In this document: positions 44,562 through 54,871 of the stretch, piece after piece | Layout of the letters: each line of letters begins with the position of its first letter | Numbering within the stretch: the first letter of the stretch is position 1 | NCBI RefSeq assembly: GCF_035046485.1 | Contig: NC_085138.1 | Span: 331,868,421-331,932,420 of the forward strand | Source: Aedes albopictus | Taxonomy: Eukaryota; Arthropoda; Insecta; Diptera; Culicidae | Direction of reading: 5' to 3' | DNA length: 64,000 nucleotides | Translations under genes and position numbers: made by a program | Notes under the pieces: model-generated | Seen by the model: only the letters and a program-made list of their open reading frames with translations | What the model was told of the DNA's origin: nothing | Database searches by the model: none

Positions 44562-46120
44562 TGTGATTTGTTGCTCACTGCGACTTTCTTAAAGGCCGGG
44601 CACCCTGGACCACCCATCGCATGTCTGTTTTTCGAGGTTTTCCCGGTACAGATCATGCATATGGGCGGACTCGTGCAGCTTTGGGCCTTATGACCTTCAG
44701 CGCCGCATCGCCTACACAGTTTGCGCCTGTCGGGGCCTTTGCAGTCCCACGACTTGTGTCCTGGTTCTAGACACCTGAAGCAAACCTCAGGTGGCTCGTG
44801 GAATGTCAGGTGACATACACACCAGCCCACCTTAATACTCCCTACTTTAACGGACTTTTTAACATCCGCCACAGGTAGCTGAACCAAAGCTATCTGTGTC
44901 CCTGCTGGCCCTCTCCGTAGCTTAACGGCTGCGGCGGCCACCTGCACATCGCACTGTTGCCGCAGTGCCGTGACGAGCTCTTCCACTTCGGTGATCTCGT
45001 CAATGTCTTTGACCTTCAGAGTCGCCTCATGTGTCAGAGCCCTCACCTGCACACCCTCACCAAGGACCTCTTCTGCCAGCCTCTTATAGGCGGCGCCCTT
45101 GTGCTCCTTCTGGCGCTTCAGCTCCAGGATCATCTCGCCCGTACGAGTACGTCTAATACTGCGTACGTCGGCTCCAAGACCCTCAAGCTTGGCGTCGCTT
45201 CGCATCATCTTCAAGACGTCCGAGTACTTGGACTGTTCCGTCTTGATGACGATAGCGTCGCCTTTCTCGCGCTTGGCACCTGCCCTCCTACGCCTTGGCT
45301 TGGCGTCCTTCGCTACTACCTGCGGATTCGCCTTCTTCTTCCTCTTCCGCTCTACCTTCGTCCAAGGGGGGTCCTCCCCTTGGATCGCCCTACTCTGTGG
45401 CTGTTGAGGGCCCACTAGCGGTCGCAACCCCTTGTTCCCATCGTTCCGGGACGGGCCAGCCTTTTCAGGCCCACCCTTCCCAGCTTTCCGGGAACCCTGG
45501 CTGGGGTCCGACCTTCCGGCATTATTACCGACTTTCGGGGTAATGATTCGCCTGGCCTTGCGGGCACCGCCAGACAGCTCCTCGCCTGACGGTTGCCTCG
45601 CCCGCTTCTGCGATTGCTTGCCCCGTTTGTCGCGAGCAGTCGCTTCCGCCTTATTCGGACTTCCTGCGAAGGAGAAGGCCTCCGTTTGGGTAAACTTCGG
45701 CACTTTCTCATTTGCAGGCTCCGCTGCTGCAGCAGTCAGCAACGCGAGTGCCGCGTGCTCCTGCTTGGCATCGTCGATCGACGCCCTAAGTCGAAGCAAG
45801 GCTGTTTTCAGGTCCTTGCTTATGTTCGACTTAGTGGACGCAAAGTCGATGATTTTGCCAAGCTGCTGCTCAGCCACCTCTATTGCGGACCGTCCTTTGG
45901 ATCCTCGGTTGACGGCCCTCAACAACCACGCTCCGTCCATAACCTCCACCGGCTGGCTTGCCGGGAAGTGGACTGGAGCACCCACGCTTGAGCTGCGTAC
46001 GCAACTCCCAGCGCCTATCTCCTCACTTCTCCTTGTCGGAGATCTCATCAACCCGCTTCTTGCGAAGGGGTTGATCCCACCACTATTTCCACCTAGATTC
46101 TGATTTTTATTTGACTTCAT
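44552..46120 (-). CDS. R1-clade LINE ORF1: Gag-like RNA-binding protein
   Basis: 522 residues from an ATG at 46120. The N-terminal ~320 residues are basic and low in complexity. Residues of about 290-440 resemble the RNA-recognition-like region of LINE ORF1 proteins. The C-terminal zinc knuckles CFRCLEPGHKSWDC (about 446) and CRRCGAEGHKAQSC are canonical CCHC; a third cysteine-histidine cluster (CMICTGKTSKNRHAMGGPGC) follows. It is expected to coat the element RNA and form ribonucleoprotein particles. It ends in TAA at 44552-44554, overlapping the ORF2 frame. Confidence 0.92.
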   Translation of the reverse strand: MKSNKNQNLGGNSGGINPFARSGLMRSPTRRSEEIGAGSCVRSSSVGAPVHFPASQPVEVMDGAWLLRAVNRGSKGRSAIEVAEQQLGKIIDFASTKSNISKDLKTALLRLRASIDDAKQEHAALALLTAAAAEPANEKVPKFTQTEAFSFAGSPNKAEATARDKRGKQSQKRARQPSGEELSGGARKARRIITPKVGNNAGRSDPSQGSRKAGKGGPEKAGPSRNDGNKGLRPLVGPQQPQSRAIQGEDPPWTKVERKRKKKANPQVVAKDAKPRRRRAGAKREKGDAIVIKTEQSKYSDVLKMMRSDAKLEGLGADVRSIRRTRTGEMILELKRQKEHKGAAYKRLAEEVLGEGVQVRALTHEATLKVKDIDEITEVEELVTALRQQCDVQVAAAAVKLRRGPAGTQIALVQLPVADVKKSVKVGSIKVGWCVCHLTFHEPPEVCFRCLEPGHKSWDCKGPDRRKLCRRCGAEGHKAQSCTSPPICMICTGKTSKNRHAMGGPGCPAFKKVAVSNKSQCR

Positions 46121-46342
46121 GATTAAATCCCACGAGTAGCACGGGAAAGAATGTCCACCACGCCAGAGCCCTGCATTAACGCGGTAAGGGACAGCTTACT
46201 GTGGGGGGTGCCCAGGTACCCCACAGGCTCCGTTAAAGATCGAGCATCTTTTTCACCCCCTCGATCACTCATTCCTCAGCACGGGTCGCTTGACACCTTG
46301 AATTGGGGTTAGTAGACCTATTCTTAGCCGGCGACTACGCGG

Positions 46343-46620
46343 CTGTGTGCATGTGTGTTTGTGTGTATGTATATCTGTATACAAAAAAGGTCACTCACTT
46401 TTAAGACACTTGCCATTGGCCGATTTTACGGATTATAGCTCGAATCGAAACAGAATACTATCGCATTGTTTGCTCTGGACATTTTAATGATCCGGTGGAG
46501 CTGGCCATTCCCAAAACTACTTCTTACACAAACCACTACTACACGACTTCGGCCCAAAAGTCAAAATGGCGACCTAAAATCTAAAACGGCGGCCCAAAAT
46601 TAAAAAAGGTAGCTGTTTTA
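46343..46620 (-). mobile_element. Family A element, copy C, second half
   Basis: TGTGTGTATG, then ACAAAAAAGGTCACTCACTT and GCCGATTTTACGGATTATAG correspond to 31370-31480 of copy B. Similarity fades after about 46480, so the copy is truncated and lacks the 150-bp array. Confidence 0.65.
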
Positions 46621-46639
46621 AGGAGTGTTTGGCTCTAAA

Positions 46640-47130
46640 ACCATGCATTGCGGGAGCTCCAGGAATGTTCCTTGATGTTCGTCCTAGAAGTTGCTTCAGG
46701 AATTTCTCTGCAAATTTTCTAAAAATTTCTCCTATAATAGCTCCAGGAAGGTTACCTGGCCCTACTCTAGGGAAATCTTCTGGAGCTTCTCCAGGATCTC
46801 TGGATATTTTTTGTCCAGATCTTTCTTCTGGAGTTAAGTTCTATGAAACTTTTGCAAACAAAATTTCCTGAGATTGATTACCATGAACAATTTCTTTATC
46901 CAAGAATTCTTTTATGAGTTTCTCCAAGAATGTTTCCTAAAACTACTCCATAACTGCTTCTCAGAGCTTGTTTAGCAATGCTTTTTTGAATTTCTAGAGA
47001 GATTCTTTCCAGACATTTCCTTAAAAGTTTCTTCAGTGATTTTCATTTGAATACCTCTGAAATTTGCACCTCGAGTTCTATTTGTCATCGCTTATTCTTC
47101 AGGAATTTCTTCTGAAATCGCTCCATTTTT
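46640..47130. repeat. S1 satellite, reverse orientation
   Basis: Imperfect TTCTCCAGGAATTTC, CTTCAGGAATTTC and similar units. The frame at 46629-46871 is a repeat translation. Confidence 0.7.
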
Positions 47131-49135
47131 TTTTTTTGCTTAACAGATTTTTTTCCAGTTGAACCATGCTGGAAATCAGCAGGAATTGTGACAGGATGGT
47201 GAAAATATCAGAGAGGCACTTCCATGTCTTACAATTCCCTGTTACTTGAAAGAAACGGTACGGAACCCCAAACGCTGAATCCAATTCAAACGTATCACAG
47301 TTCAAAGTGTATGCTCTCCCTGGTATGAGACATCGTACTCCTCCAGCACAGATGCCTGTATTTTTTTCTCTCTTCTGCCAAACATCTGCGGAAAAACATT
47401 CCACATTCGCTGCTGAGAAAATCTAATTATCTCTTTCGAGCTATAGCAGTGACAGAAGTAGCCAGGAAGAACAAACCCGTGTGTGGTGTACATATTTCGG
47501 TGTGTTTCGAATACTAAATCGAATTATGTGCAAAGCAAAGTGCATCGCACTGAATCATATTGCTCCGGCTCCAGCTCTCGACAAGTGAAATGGATTGGCT
47601 TTGATTTAGATACTCTTTTTCTAGTGGCGTCCCGGGTGCAACTTTGATACCCACCATTCGAATCGGAGTGATTTTTTTTTCTATTTCGAGAGAGGAATTG
47701 GGTCATTGCAGTGGCAATCCGGTTTTATCGGTGTGTGTTCGTGTGCGATAGGAAGATGAACGAAATAAAAGTATCAAAACTGCATCAAAGTGCAGCAGCC
47801 GATGCGATGCACGTCATCCGGAGTTGCCTTTTTTTTATTGATTTATCCGAATGCGGAGTGGGTTTTGGAAATATTTGAATTGTTAGTTCGGGTTCAATTT
47901 TCAACACATGACATGTTTGAATTTTTAATCCAAAGCTGTCTAGCTGAAGCACCACCGGGGCGGATTTGCACAGCGAAAAGCCAATTTGTTTCGGTTGAGT
48001 AACTTGAAGTGGAAAATATATCGAGTCGAATATAGTGTGAGTCTAAAAATTGGTGCTACGCTATGCCCTGTTTGTTGTCGTTCATCCAACGCACGAGTGG
48101 TTCCTCAAATATCCATCAACTTGAAGAGTTTACTTTGCCATATTCTTTGCATAGCCGGGCGCCGTAGCATTTCCATCGATTTGACACACGACCCAGTGAA
48201 TCGATAAGCCCGGAAAAGTGAAGAATAGCAAAACGTAAGTCAATCGTAAAATCGAAAACACACAAAAGTTTAAGCTGTGTGTACTCAAAAGACTAGGAAA
48301 CTTCCGCTCGTGTTCGATTACACGCTTCCCGACGAAAACCAAAGGGGGATACGTACGAAGTCGAACGCCGAGCAAAATTCTGCATCCAGCAAAGAATGCT
48401 TCCAAGAAATTTCCTCTTGAAGTTTGATACACAGATGAGCTGTGGCTAGATGCAGGACGTCTTTGAACAGGCCGGCCATACTCTGGAGTGATGGCCCTAG
48501 AAGGGCAAAGGTCGGAGTATGGAGGATTTGATTGTGGATTGGGGGCAACCACACAAGACGGAAAAGTTTCATCCGCACAGCCGCCCTGTGGTTAGCCCCG
48601 ATTTCCGGTGTGTGATACATTCTCTCCTCTGAAGTCTTTTGCTGTGGAAGATCTAACGATGACGACTTATCTTCTTCCATTTCCTTGAAGAAGTATGAAT
48701 TTTCAATGTTGTTTAACCGTATGAATTTTAGAAGATTTTCAGGTTGTTTGCTTTATGGGTGAAAGTTACTCATAGAAATCTGTCCTGTCGCCTACTACCC
48801 GTTGAGAGGAAAAAAAAGGGTTGAGTGCAGTTTTGGATTCATCAGAAATGCAGAAATGAATCAACCTAGTGCAGTTGGGCCTAGTTTGGAATAAGCTGGA
48901 TATTATGCATACTTATCCACGGAAAATCCTAAGACGAAAGATTTGAGTCGAAAGTTGTTCCACGAGAGAATTTAGTTCAAAATCCCATTTTTAAAAGTCT
49001 CCATTTCAGCTGTACCTACTTCACACGTAAGAATATCCGAAAACACACCTGGTGGTGCTATACCGCATTCTCCGACAACGTGAAGTAAGGGAGGATAAGG
49101 CTAGTAGCGATCTGTGTGACTGGTTGCTCTTTAGT
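47131..49135. other. Unique block, no gene recognised
   Basis: Overlapping minus-strand frames at 48130-48552 and 48318-48680 share the same DNA and have no recognised motif. The sequence is not repetitive. It could be intronic or UTR sequence. Confidence 0.35.
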
Positions 49136-49759
49136 TTAACCCTCTAATACCCAATCCCGCCTTCAGACGGGGTATAGTTTGAGCATTTTTGTAATTTTTG
49201 TTTCGTGGAAAATCAAATATTTTATATTTTTGGCTGATATTTAGGACTGTTCTGTATATCTCAAAATGGGTTTTGGTGTATTTTGAAGCGTATTTACATT
49301 TTTTAAAAATCATTGAAAAATTGATGTTTTAGTCACTTTTTAGAAGTCATTGTTTATTTTGTATTGAATCGCTACAATTAACGTATTTTAAATTTTTCTC
49401 AAATCATTCCATCCTTGTTTAACAGTTTAAGGGAATCAAATACACTCTAAAATTATTTTCCTTAAAATAACACAGAAAATAAAATTTTCTGTGAAAAAAA
49501 AATGAAATAAAAATATTTCAACAATAACCATAAAATCTCAAAATGTTTTCATCTCAAAAAATCCGTTCCCCAAATTGGCTTCTAGGAAAAATATAAAAGT
49601 GTGGGGATGTTCAAAAATAAAAATTAGAAAAATCAAAAACTGAAATTCACGAAATCGAGAATTAAAAAGAATCATCTTCCAAAACATGTTTAAATCGATT
49701 TTAGATGACGAAAAATGATATTTAGTTCAAAATCAAAAATTTGGGTATTAGAGGGTTAA
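49136..49759. mobile_element. piggyBac-type MITE with TTAA target duplication
   Basis: Ends TTAA-CCCTCTAATACCCAA and TTGGGTATTAGAGGG-TTAA form a perfect inverted pair. The TTAA flanks and CCC-starting termini are piggyBac hallmarks. The 0.6-kb AT-rich interior is non-coding. Confidence 0.88.
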
Positions 49760-50069
49760 GAGAAAGCCAAACACAGGTTTCGTAATAGCGAAGATCAGTG
49801 CGGAGCATTACAGCATCTCAAACACGCTTGTTATGCTTGTCGGGGTTATATCTTAAGTAATATTTTTTTAGTCGTATAGACTGGAAGAGGTTCTAAAAAC
49901 CATAATAAAACCAAAATATAAATAATAAGGTTTTATGACGGTTCTCAAAACTGCTACAAGACTAATTGGACATCAAAATGTTACTTGGGATATGTCCCCT
50001 TCGGTCCCAAGGGCGACAGGGTTAAGGTGAACAAAGTCTGAGTATCTCTGGAGCTGACCTACTGATATG

Positions 50070-50215
50070 CAGATGTGCTTGAAGAATACACAGACAAGAT
50101 AAATATTGGTTCCACTGCTCAAACACGGGAAGTCACCTGGTGCCCCGTCGGCGTACTGTCCCATCTGTTTACTCGATACCTCCAGCAAGTTGTTAGAGGC
50201 AGCCGGTTGAATGCA
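50070..50215 (+). pseudogene. R1-like RT remnant
   Basis: In frame from about 50100, ILVPLLKHGKSPGAPSAY then CPICLLDTSSKLLE corresponds to LVLLPKAGKPPGDPSAYRPI of the R1 ORF2. A stop precedes it, and similarity ends where the TATGGAGC-type palindrome begins. It lies on the opposite strand from the intact R1 copy and is too diverged to be the same element. Confidence 0.75.
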
Positions 50216-51490
50216 CCCATAAAATATTTAAAATGCACCCTAAACAATATAAAAGTGCTCCATAGAAAAAGAAGCCATGTACCAATAAAATAAATATAAT
50301 TCTCCATAGATAGACAGGAATGTACCATTAAACAGCTGAAATTGTACCGGTAAACCAACAAATTTTCTGACTGAAGTTGACAGATTGCACCAATAAATAA
50401 TGACATGGTGCTCCATAAACTCATAAGAATGTTCCATGAACAACCAAGAATGTACCAATAGTTTATACATTGGTGCTCCATAGATATATCAGTTTTGCTC
50501 CATAAAAAATTAAAATTGCTCCATAGAAAAATAAAATTGCACCATAAATATTATCTTATCTCACTATACATGTTAATCCTATAAATAATGCTAGCTCGCT
50601 AAACCCAGTTACCTGGGTGGTGGGACATATGATTTTAAGCCTCAACCTAAAAAGCAAATAGACAGTACTCGAACTGTAACTTGAATGATATCAATAATTG
50701 GAAAATATTTCAAAATAAAGGTAACATCAAAAGCATCAGTTGGCGTACCACACATCTATGAAGCACGACGGAAAAGACGAAAAAAAACTAGGTGTGTAAT
50801 TGATCGGGCAAACGCTTGCTGTCCGAACTCGCTAACGCTCGTCGGACTAAAAAAAGGGATAACATCTCTGTTTGCATTATACCGGCTAAATTCTTGCATC
50901 TGGGGCTTGACTAGAACCGAAACGACACAGTTACGGCGAATCGGATATTGGAAACTTCGGCGGCCTTCTGCCGCCTCAGTTCCTCAATCCTCTATGCGGC
51001 TTCGCCGCATGATGTAGCGTTATTTGTAGGATTAACAATTAACATGTATAGTGAAATAATATAATGTTTATGGTGCCATTTTGTTTTTCTATGGAACAAT
51101 TTTAATTTTTTATGGAGCAAAACTGATATATCTATGGAGCACCAATGTATAAACTATGGGTGCAAATTTATTTTTCTATGGTGCAATCTTATTTTTCTAT
51201 GGAGCAAAACTGATATATCTATGGAGCACCAACGTATAAACTATGGGTACATTCTTGGTTGTTTATTGAACATTCTTATGAGTTCATGGAGCACCATGTC
51301 ATTATTTATTGGTTTAATCTGTCAACTTCAGTCAGAAAATTTGTTGGTTTACCGGTACAATTTCAGCTGTTTAATGGTACATTCCTTTCTATCTATGGAA
51401 AATTATATTTATTTTATTGGTGCATGGCTTCTTTTTCTATGGAGCACTTTTGTAATTTCTATGGTGCCTTCTAGTATTATCATAGTAGCA
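50205..51490. repeat. Palindrome 1 of TATGGAGC-type units
   Basis: The left arm (about 50205-50600) and right arm (about 51005-51490) are inverted. Both include CTATACATGTTAAT / ATTAACATGTATAG, GAAAATTTGTTGGTTTACCG and ATGGAGCACCA. The arms are themselves made of ~30-bp units around TTTCTATGGAGCA. The ~400-bp spacer has small GC hairpins (GGCGGCCTTCTGCCGCC, TGCGGCTTCGCCGCA). Confidence 0.85.
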
Positions 51491-51544
51491 AAAACCTTTT
51501 GCCGTTGTTAGAGCGGATTACACTGAAACCTCTTTTTATGCAGG

Positions 51545-52500
51545 TTATTTTTGGCAGCCTATTTATTGCACCTTTAAATAAATTGAAACGCTCCATAGAA
51601 AATCAAAAAACGCTCCATAAAGATTGAACATACATATATATGTACCATGAATATGTGCAATGTATCCCATAAATAATTGGAAACGTTCCATACTTTATAA
51701 AAAATGTACCGGTAAAACATAAAATTTTCTCATTAAAAGTGAAATTTTGCACCAATAAATAAAACTGAAATGCTTCATAATAAAATACTCCATAGAAAAA
51801 TGCAAATGCTCCATAAATAATTAAAATTGTATCCATAGAAAATTTAATATTGCTCCATAGAAAAATTAAATTGCACCATAAAAATTGAAATTGCACCATA
51901 GAAAATAAAATAATTCTTCATAAGTATTATCAAACTGCACCATAGAAAACATGAATTGCTCCATGAAAAATTGAAAATCTTCCATAGATAGCATATTCTC
52001 ATAATTTAATTCGACAGGGCTGAATTGCTTTACATTGCACTGCTTTAGTGGTGCAAATATTTAAATTTATGAAGAATTTTCAATTTTTTATGGAGCAAAT
52101 TGTATTTTATGTGGTGCATAATACTTATGGAGCATTTGTCTATTTTCTATGGTGCAATTTACAATTTTTTTATAATAGAATTTAATTTTTCTATGGAGCA
52201 GTATTCAATTTTCTATGGGTACAATTTTAATTTTTTATGGAGCATTTGCATTTTGCTATGGAGCATTTGTATTTTGTTATGGAGCACTTCAGTATTATTT
52301 ATTGGAGCAAAATTTCACTTTTAATGAGAAAATTTTATGTTATACCGGTACATTTTTTATAAAGTATGGAACGTTTTCAATTATTTAAGGGTAACATTGC
52401 ACATTTTCATGGAACATATGTTCATTCTTTATGGAGCGCTTTTTGATTTTCTATGGAGCATTTGCAATTTGTTATAGTTGCAATAAGCTTTTGCCGTTAT
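51545..52500. repeat. Palindrome 2 of TATGGAGC-type units
   Basis: Arms of ~440 bp share, in order, AAAATGTACCGGTA, AAATTTTCTCATTAAAAGTG, CCATACTTTATAAAAAATG and many CTCCATAGAAAA units. The spacer is only ~60 bp (about 51990-52050). CTTTTGCCGTT follows the right arm of both palindromes (51499 and 52490), so they look like tandem copies of one element. Confidence 0.85.
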
Positions 52501-52639
52501 TTTTACGCACTGATTTATGCACTTTTCATGCCCTGAAGAAAAAGGCGGATAGCTACTCAGCACAAACATTTTCCATAAGAAAATGTAATAATGACGGTCA
52601 CTACGGCAATTACGGCCAGGGGACGTTTATAGGGGGAAG

Positions 52640-53340
52640 CAAAGGGAGGTTGTAGGGGTTTCAGGAGAGTACAAGAAGATCTCAGAAGTATTTCAAGGAT
52701 GTTTAAAGAGTCGCATTGAAGGGCTACAGTGGCTCCTAGAAGTCTCAGTGGCAATTGAGAGTGTCTCAGGGGTGTCAGACTACCGAAAACGCCCCTGAAA
52801 TCTGCCTCCGAAAACCTATGTCCCATAATCAATGGAGATTGCGTAAGAGCGTTACAGAGGATATTCGAAAGGTTTTGGAGGCAATTTCGGTGGTTTTGAA
52901 GGATTTCGGAGGATCCGAGATGGTTTTAGGGATGTTTTGAATGATTTTTAGAGACACCTTCACTAAAACTCTTGAAACTCTTTGAAACGCCTCAGAAATG
53001 CCTTGAAACGCTTGTGGAACATCCATAACCACATTACAATGCCCTTAAAATCCTCGTATTTGAAAGGCACCTGAAAATCCCTTTGATTTAAGGGAGTGCC
53101 TGAAACTCCGCATCATACGACACTAACCTGGAAAACGACGAAACGCCCCTGAAATCTTCGTAATTCCATTGAAGCGCCATTGAAATCATGTATTTTTTTT
53201 TTCTTTATTAGAGAGATTTTCAGCCCGAGGCTGGTTCGTCTCTCAAATCGTGATAATTTTAAATACTCCTGAAACCCCTTGGAAGGTCTATACAAAGCTT
53301 TGAAAACTCCGGGCACTCTGATAACCAGTTCGGCTTCCGG
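52640..53340. repeat. S2 satellite with strand switch at ~52945
   Basis: Forward units (GGGGTTTCAGGAGAG, AAGGATTTCGGAGG) to about 52940, then reverse units (GAAACGCCTCAGAAATGCC). It is interrupted by the hairpin retroposon at 53194-53243. Confidence 0.75.
53194..53243 (-). mobile_element. ~50-bp hairpin retroposon, second copy
   Basis: Minus strand: AGAGACGAACCAGCC-TCG-GGCTGAAAATCTCT, then CTAATAAAG and a poly-A run. It has the same 5' boundary and fold as 30236-30291. A near-match AAATCATG / AAATCGTG flanks it as a possible target duplication. Confidence 0.75.
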
Positions 53341-53458
53341 AAATGCTGATCGATGGTGGACAATTCTTCTATATGATGTCGCTACGTGGTAGAATGCCCT
53401 AGTGGTCAACCGAAACTAACGACTTGGTAGTACATTATTCACAGGTTTATGCGCCACT

Positions 53459-53537
53459 CCCAAGAAATAGAACTAGCTGAATAACAGTTTTCTTGAGCTA
53501 AGGTTTGCTTAAGAGTGCTTTGTTCCACTCTTGTACA
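53459..53537 (-). mobile_element. Second copy of the 97-bp MITE
   Basis: The reverse complement of 23478-23556, with CTTAAGAGTG, GTTCCACTCTTGTA and CCAAGAAATAGAACTAGCTG. The far end lacks the terminal CCCAGCAAACA. Confidence 0.6.
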
Positions 53538-53796
53538 CTTCTCGTGAATTTGGAAGATATAAAATAAAGAAGGCTTCAATCTAAGTACGTGGCATAAAAG
53601 ACAGACTAAACAGCTAGATAGATCGCCAGAACGTCGTCAATGCTGATATGGCAGAAAGTGAGACTCCTCCAGCAAGTGTAGACACACATAAGCTCATACC
53701 GAGCGTGTCCAAATGGACGAGCAAGCCCCAAGGCGTGGTCAACTTTCATCTATCTCAGTTTTTGTAGGGCCATGGGGTGTTTGCACAAATTAAGGC

Positions 53797-54310
53797 ATGC
53801 GGATTCTCAAGCATGTTCCAAGTGCGCAAATTGTGACGAGACTGCGGAACACGTTCTGTTCTAATGGGGTTGCTGCACAGTGGCAGCACAAGCTAGACGA
53901 AATGATGGGAGAGATCAACGGATTTGGCGATGGCAACAGTTTATGGGAATTCATCCATCAAACGGTGGCAACAACAGCGCAAGAGATGATAGGTATCGCT
54001 CAGCTTGGTTCAAAGAGGAGCGCCAACGAGGTACGAATTACAAAAATACTGGTGAATTCTAATGCTAGTGGCCGATAACCGACTCAACAGAGAGTGCTAA
54101 AAATGATATGCATAGAAGAGAACCACAGTAAGAAACAGCAGCACGAAGCGAAGGTGATTGATGAAGCTCAGGAAAGCAAGAATCGGAACGATATGCGAAG
54201 GATTTATGCAGGTGTCACCTCATCGTCTCACATACTGCTCGGCTTTGCGAACGATTTTCATCTTCGGCATCGATCGTAGGGCAATGAAGCAAGACAGCGT
54301 GGATACCCGA
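53797..54310 (+). pseudogene. Decayed LINE with internal deletion
   Basis: SLWEFIHQTVATTAQEMIGI matches the pre-RT region of insect LINEs. It is followed after frame changes by EAQESKNRNDMRRIYAGV, and then abruptly by ILLGFANDFHL, a degenerate FADD box. RT motifs between them are gone. It probably belongs to the same broad group as 15503-16925. Confidence 0.65.
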
Positions 54311-54483
54311 GTAGAAGAAAAAATCATAATAAGATCTTACTCAGTTAAGTACTCAAGATCATAATTAGCTATTGGTTTGTTTGACATAAGAGATAAAAGA
54401 TCAAAAATAAGACCAAAAATTAGTATGGGGAAGAACACAATAATATCTCATTTGGATATTATAAGATCAAACTAATATCTGGG

Positions 54484-54560
54484 GAAACGGCTATCTCAGT
54501 CTTAATTTACGACGATTTATTTTATTCTACGTCGTGAATTAAGACTGAGATAGCCGTTTC
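54484..54560. repeat. Short perfect inverted repeat
   Basis: GAAACGGCTATCTCAGTCTT returns as AAGACTGAGATAGCCGTTTC, a stem of about 30 bp around GATTTATTTTATTCTACG. It is flanked by AATAAGATC-type repeats on both sides. Confidence 0.8.
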
Positions 54561-54679
54561 TACGCAATAAGATCCAGTTCCAGTCGAAAAATCCCACATA
54601 TCTGGGGAAATCTGGTCTGTAGAACATCAAACCAATATCAGAAAATGATCTGACAGATGGATTGGAGTAAAAAAAGAAA

Positions 54680-54755
54680 CATGGCCGCGACCAGAATCGA
54701 ACATTTTACCTTGTGATTTATGAGCAGTGACATTACCACTGCACTACAACGCATA
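54680..54755 (-). mobile_element. SINE or tRNA-derived fragment
   Basis: Minus strand: GTAGTGCAGTGGTAATGTCA (A box) and TGTTCGATTCTGGTCGCGG (B box). An A/T-rich run flanks the 3' side. It is too diverged to be a working tRNA gene. Confidence 0.55.
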
Positions 54756-54871
54756 TCTGAAAATGGGAGGTAACAAAAGCATTAAATTCTACGTTTTCCA
54801 AAGTGTTTTCTGCTCATGGTAGTTGTGTTGGTTTGGTCGCGTCATGTTGTAGATGAGTCTGTAAAAGATTT

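Larger units (their letters stand above)
40860..46342 (-). mobile_element. Full-length R1-clade non-LTR retrotransposon
   Basis: About 5.5 kb on the minus strand: a 5' UTR of ~220 bp (46342-46121), ORF1, overlapping ORF2, a 3' UTR of ~720 bp and a poly-A tail (plus-strand T run from about 40859). A 12-bp duplication, CTGTGTGCATGT, lies at 40848-40859 and 46343-46354. Both ORFs are open, so the copy is young. The site is the TG-rich tract of a family A element. R1-clade lineages such as Waldo are known to insert in ACAY/TG repeats; assignment to that lineage is an inference. Confidence 0.92.

Noticed and set aside
44957..46103. Plus-strand ORFs of 82-223 codons
   Set aside because: They are antisense shadows of R1 ORF1; no motif and no independent signal.
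48130..48680. 120- and 140-codon overlapping minus-strand ORFs as a gene
   Set aside because: They are in different frames over the same DNA, with no domain, no splice evidence and no start-context support.
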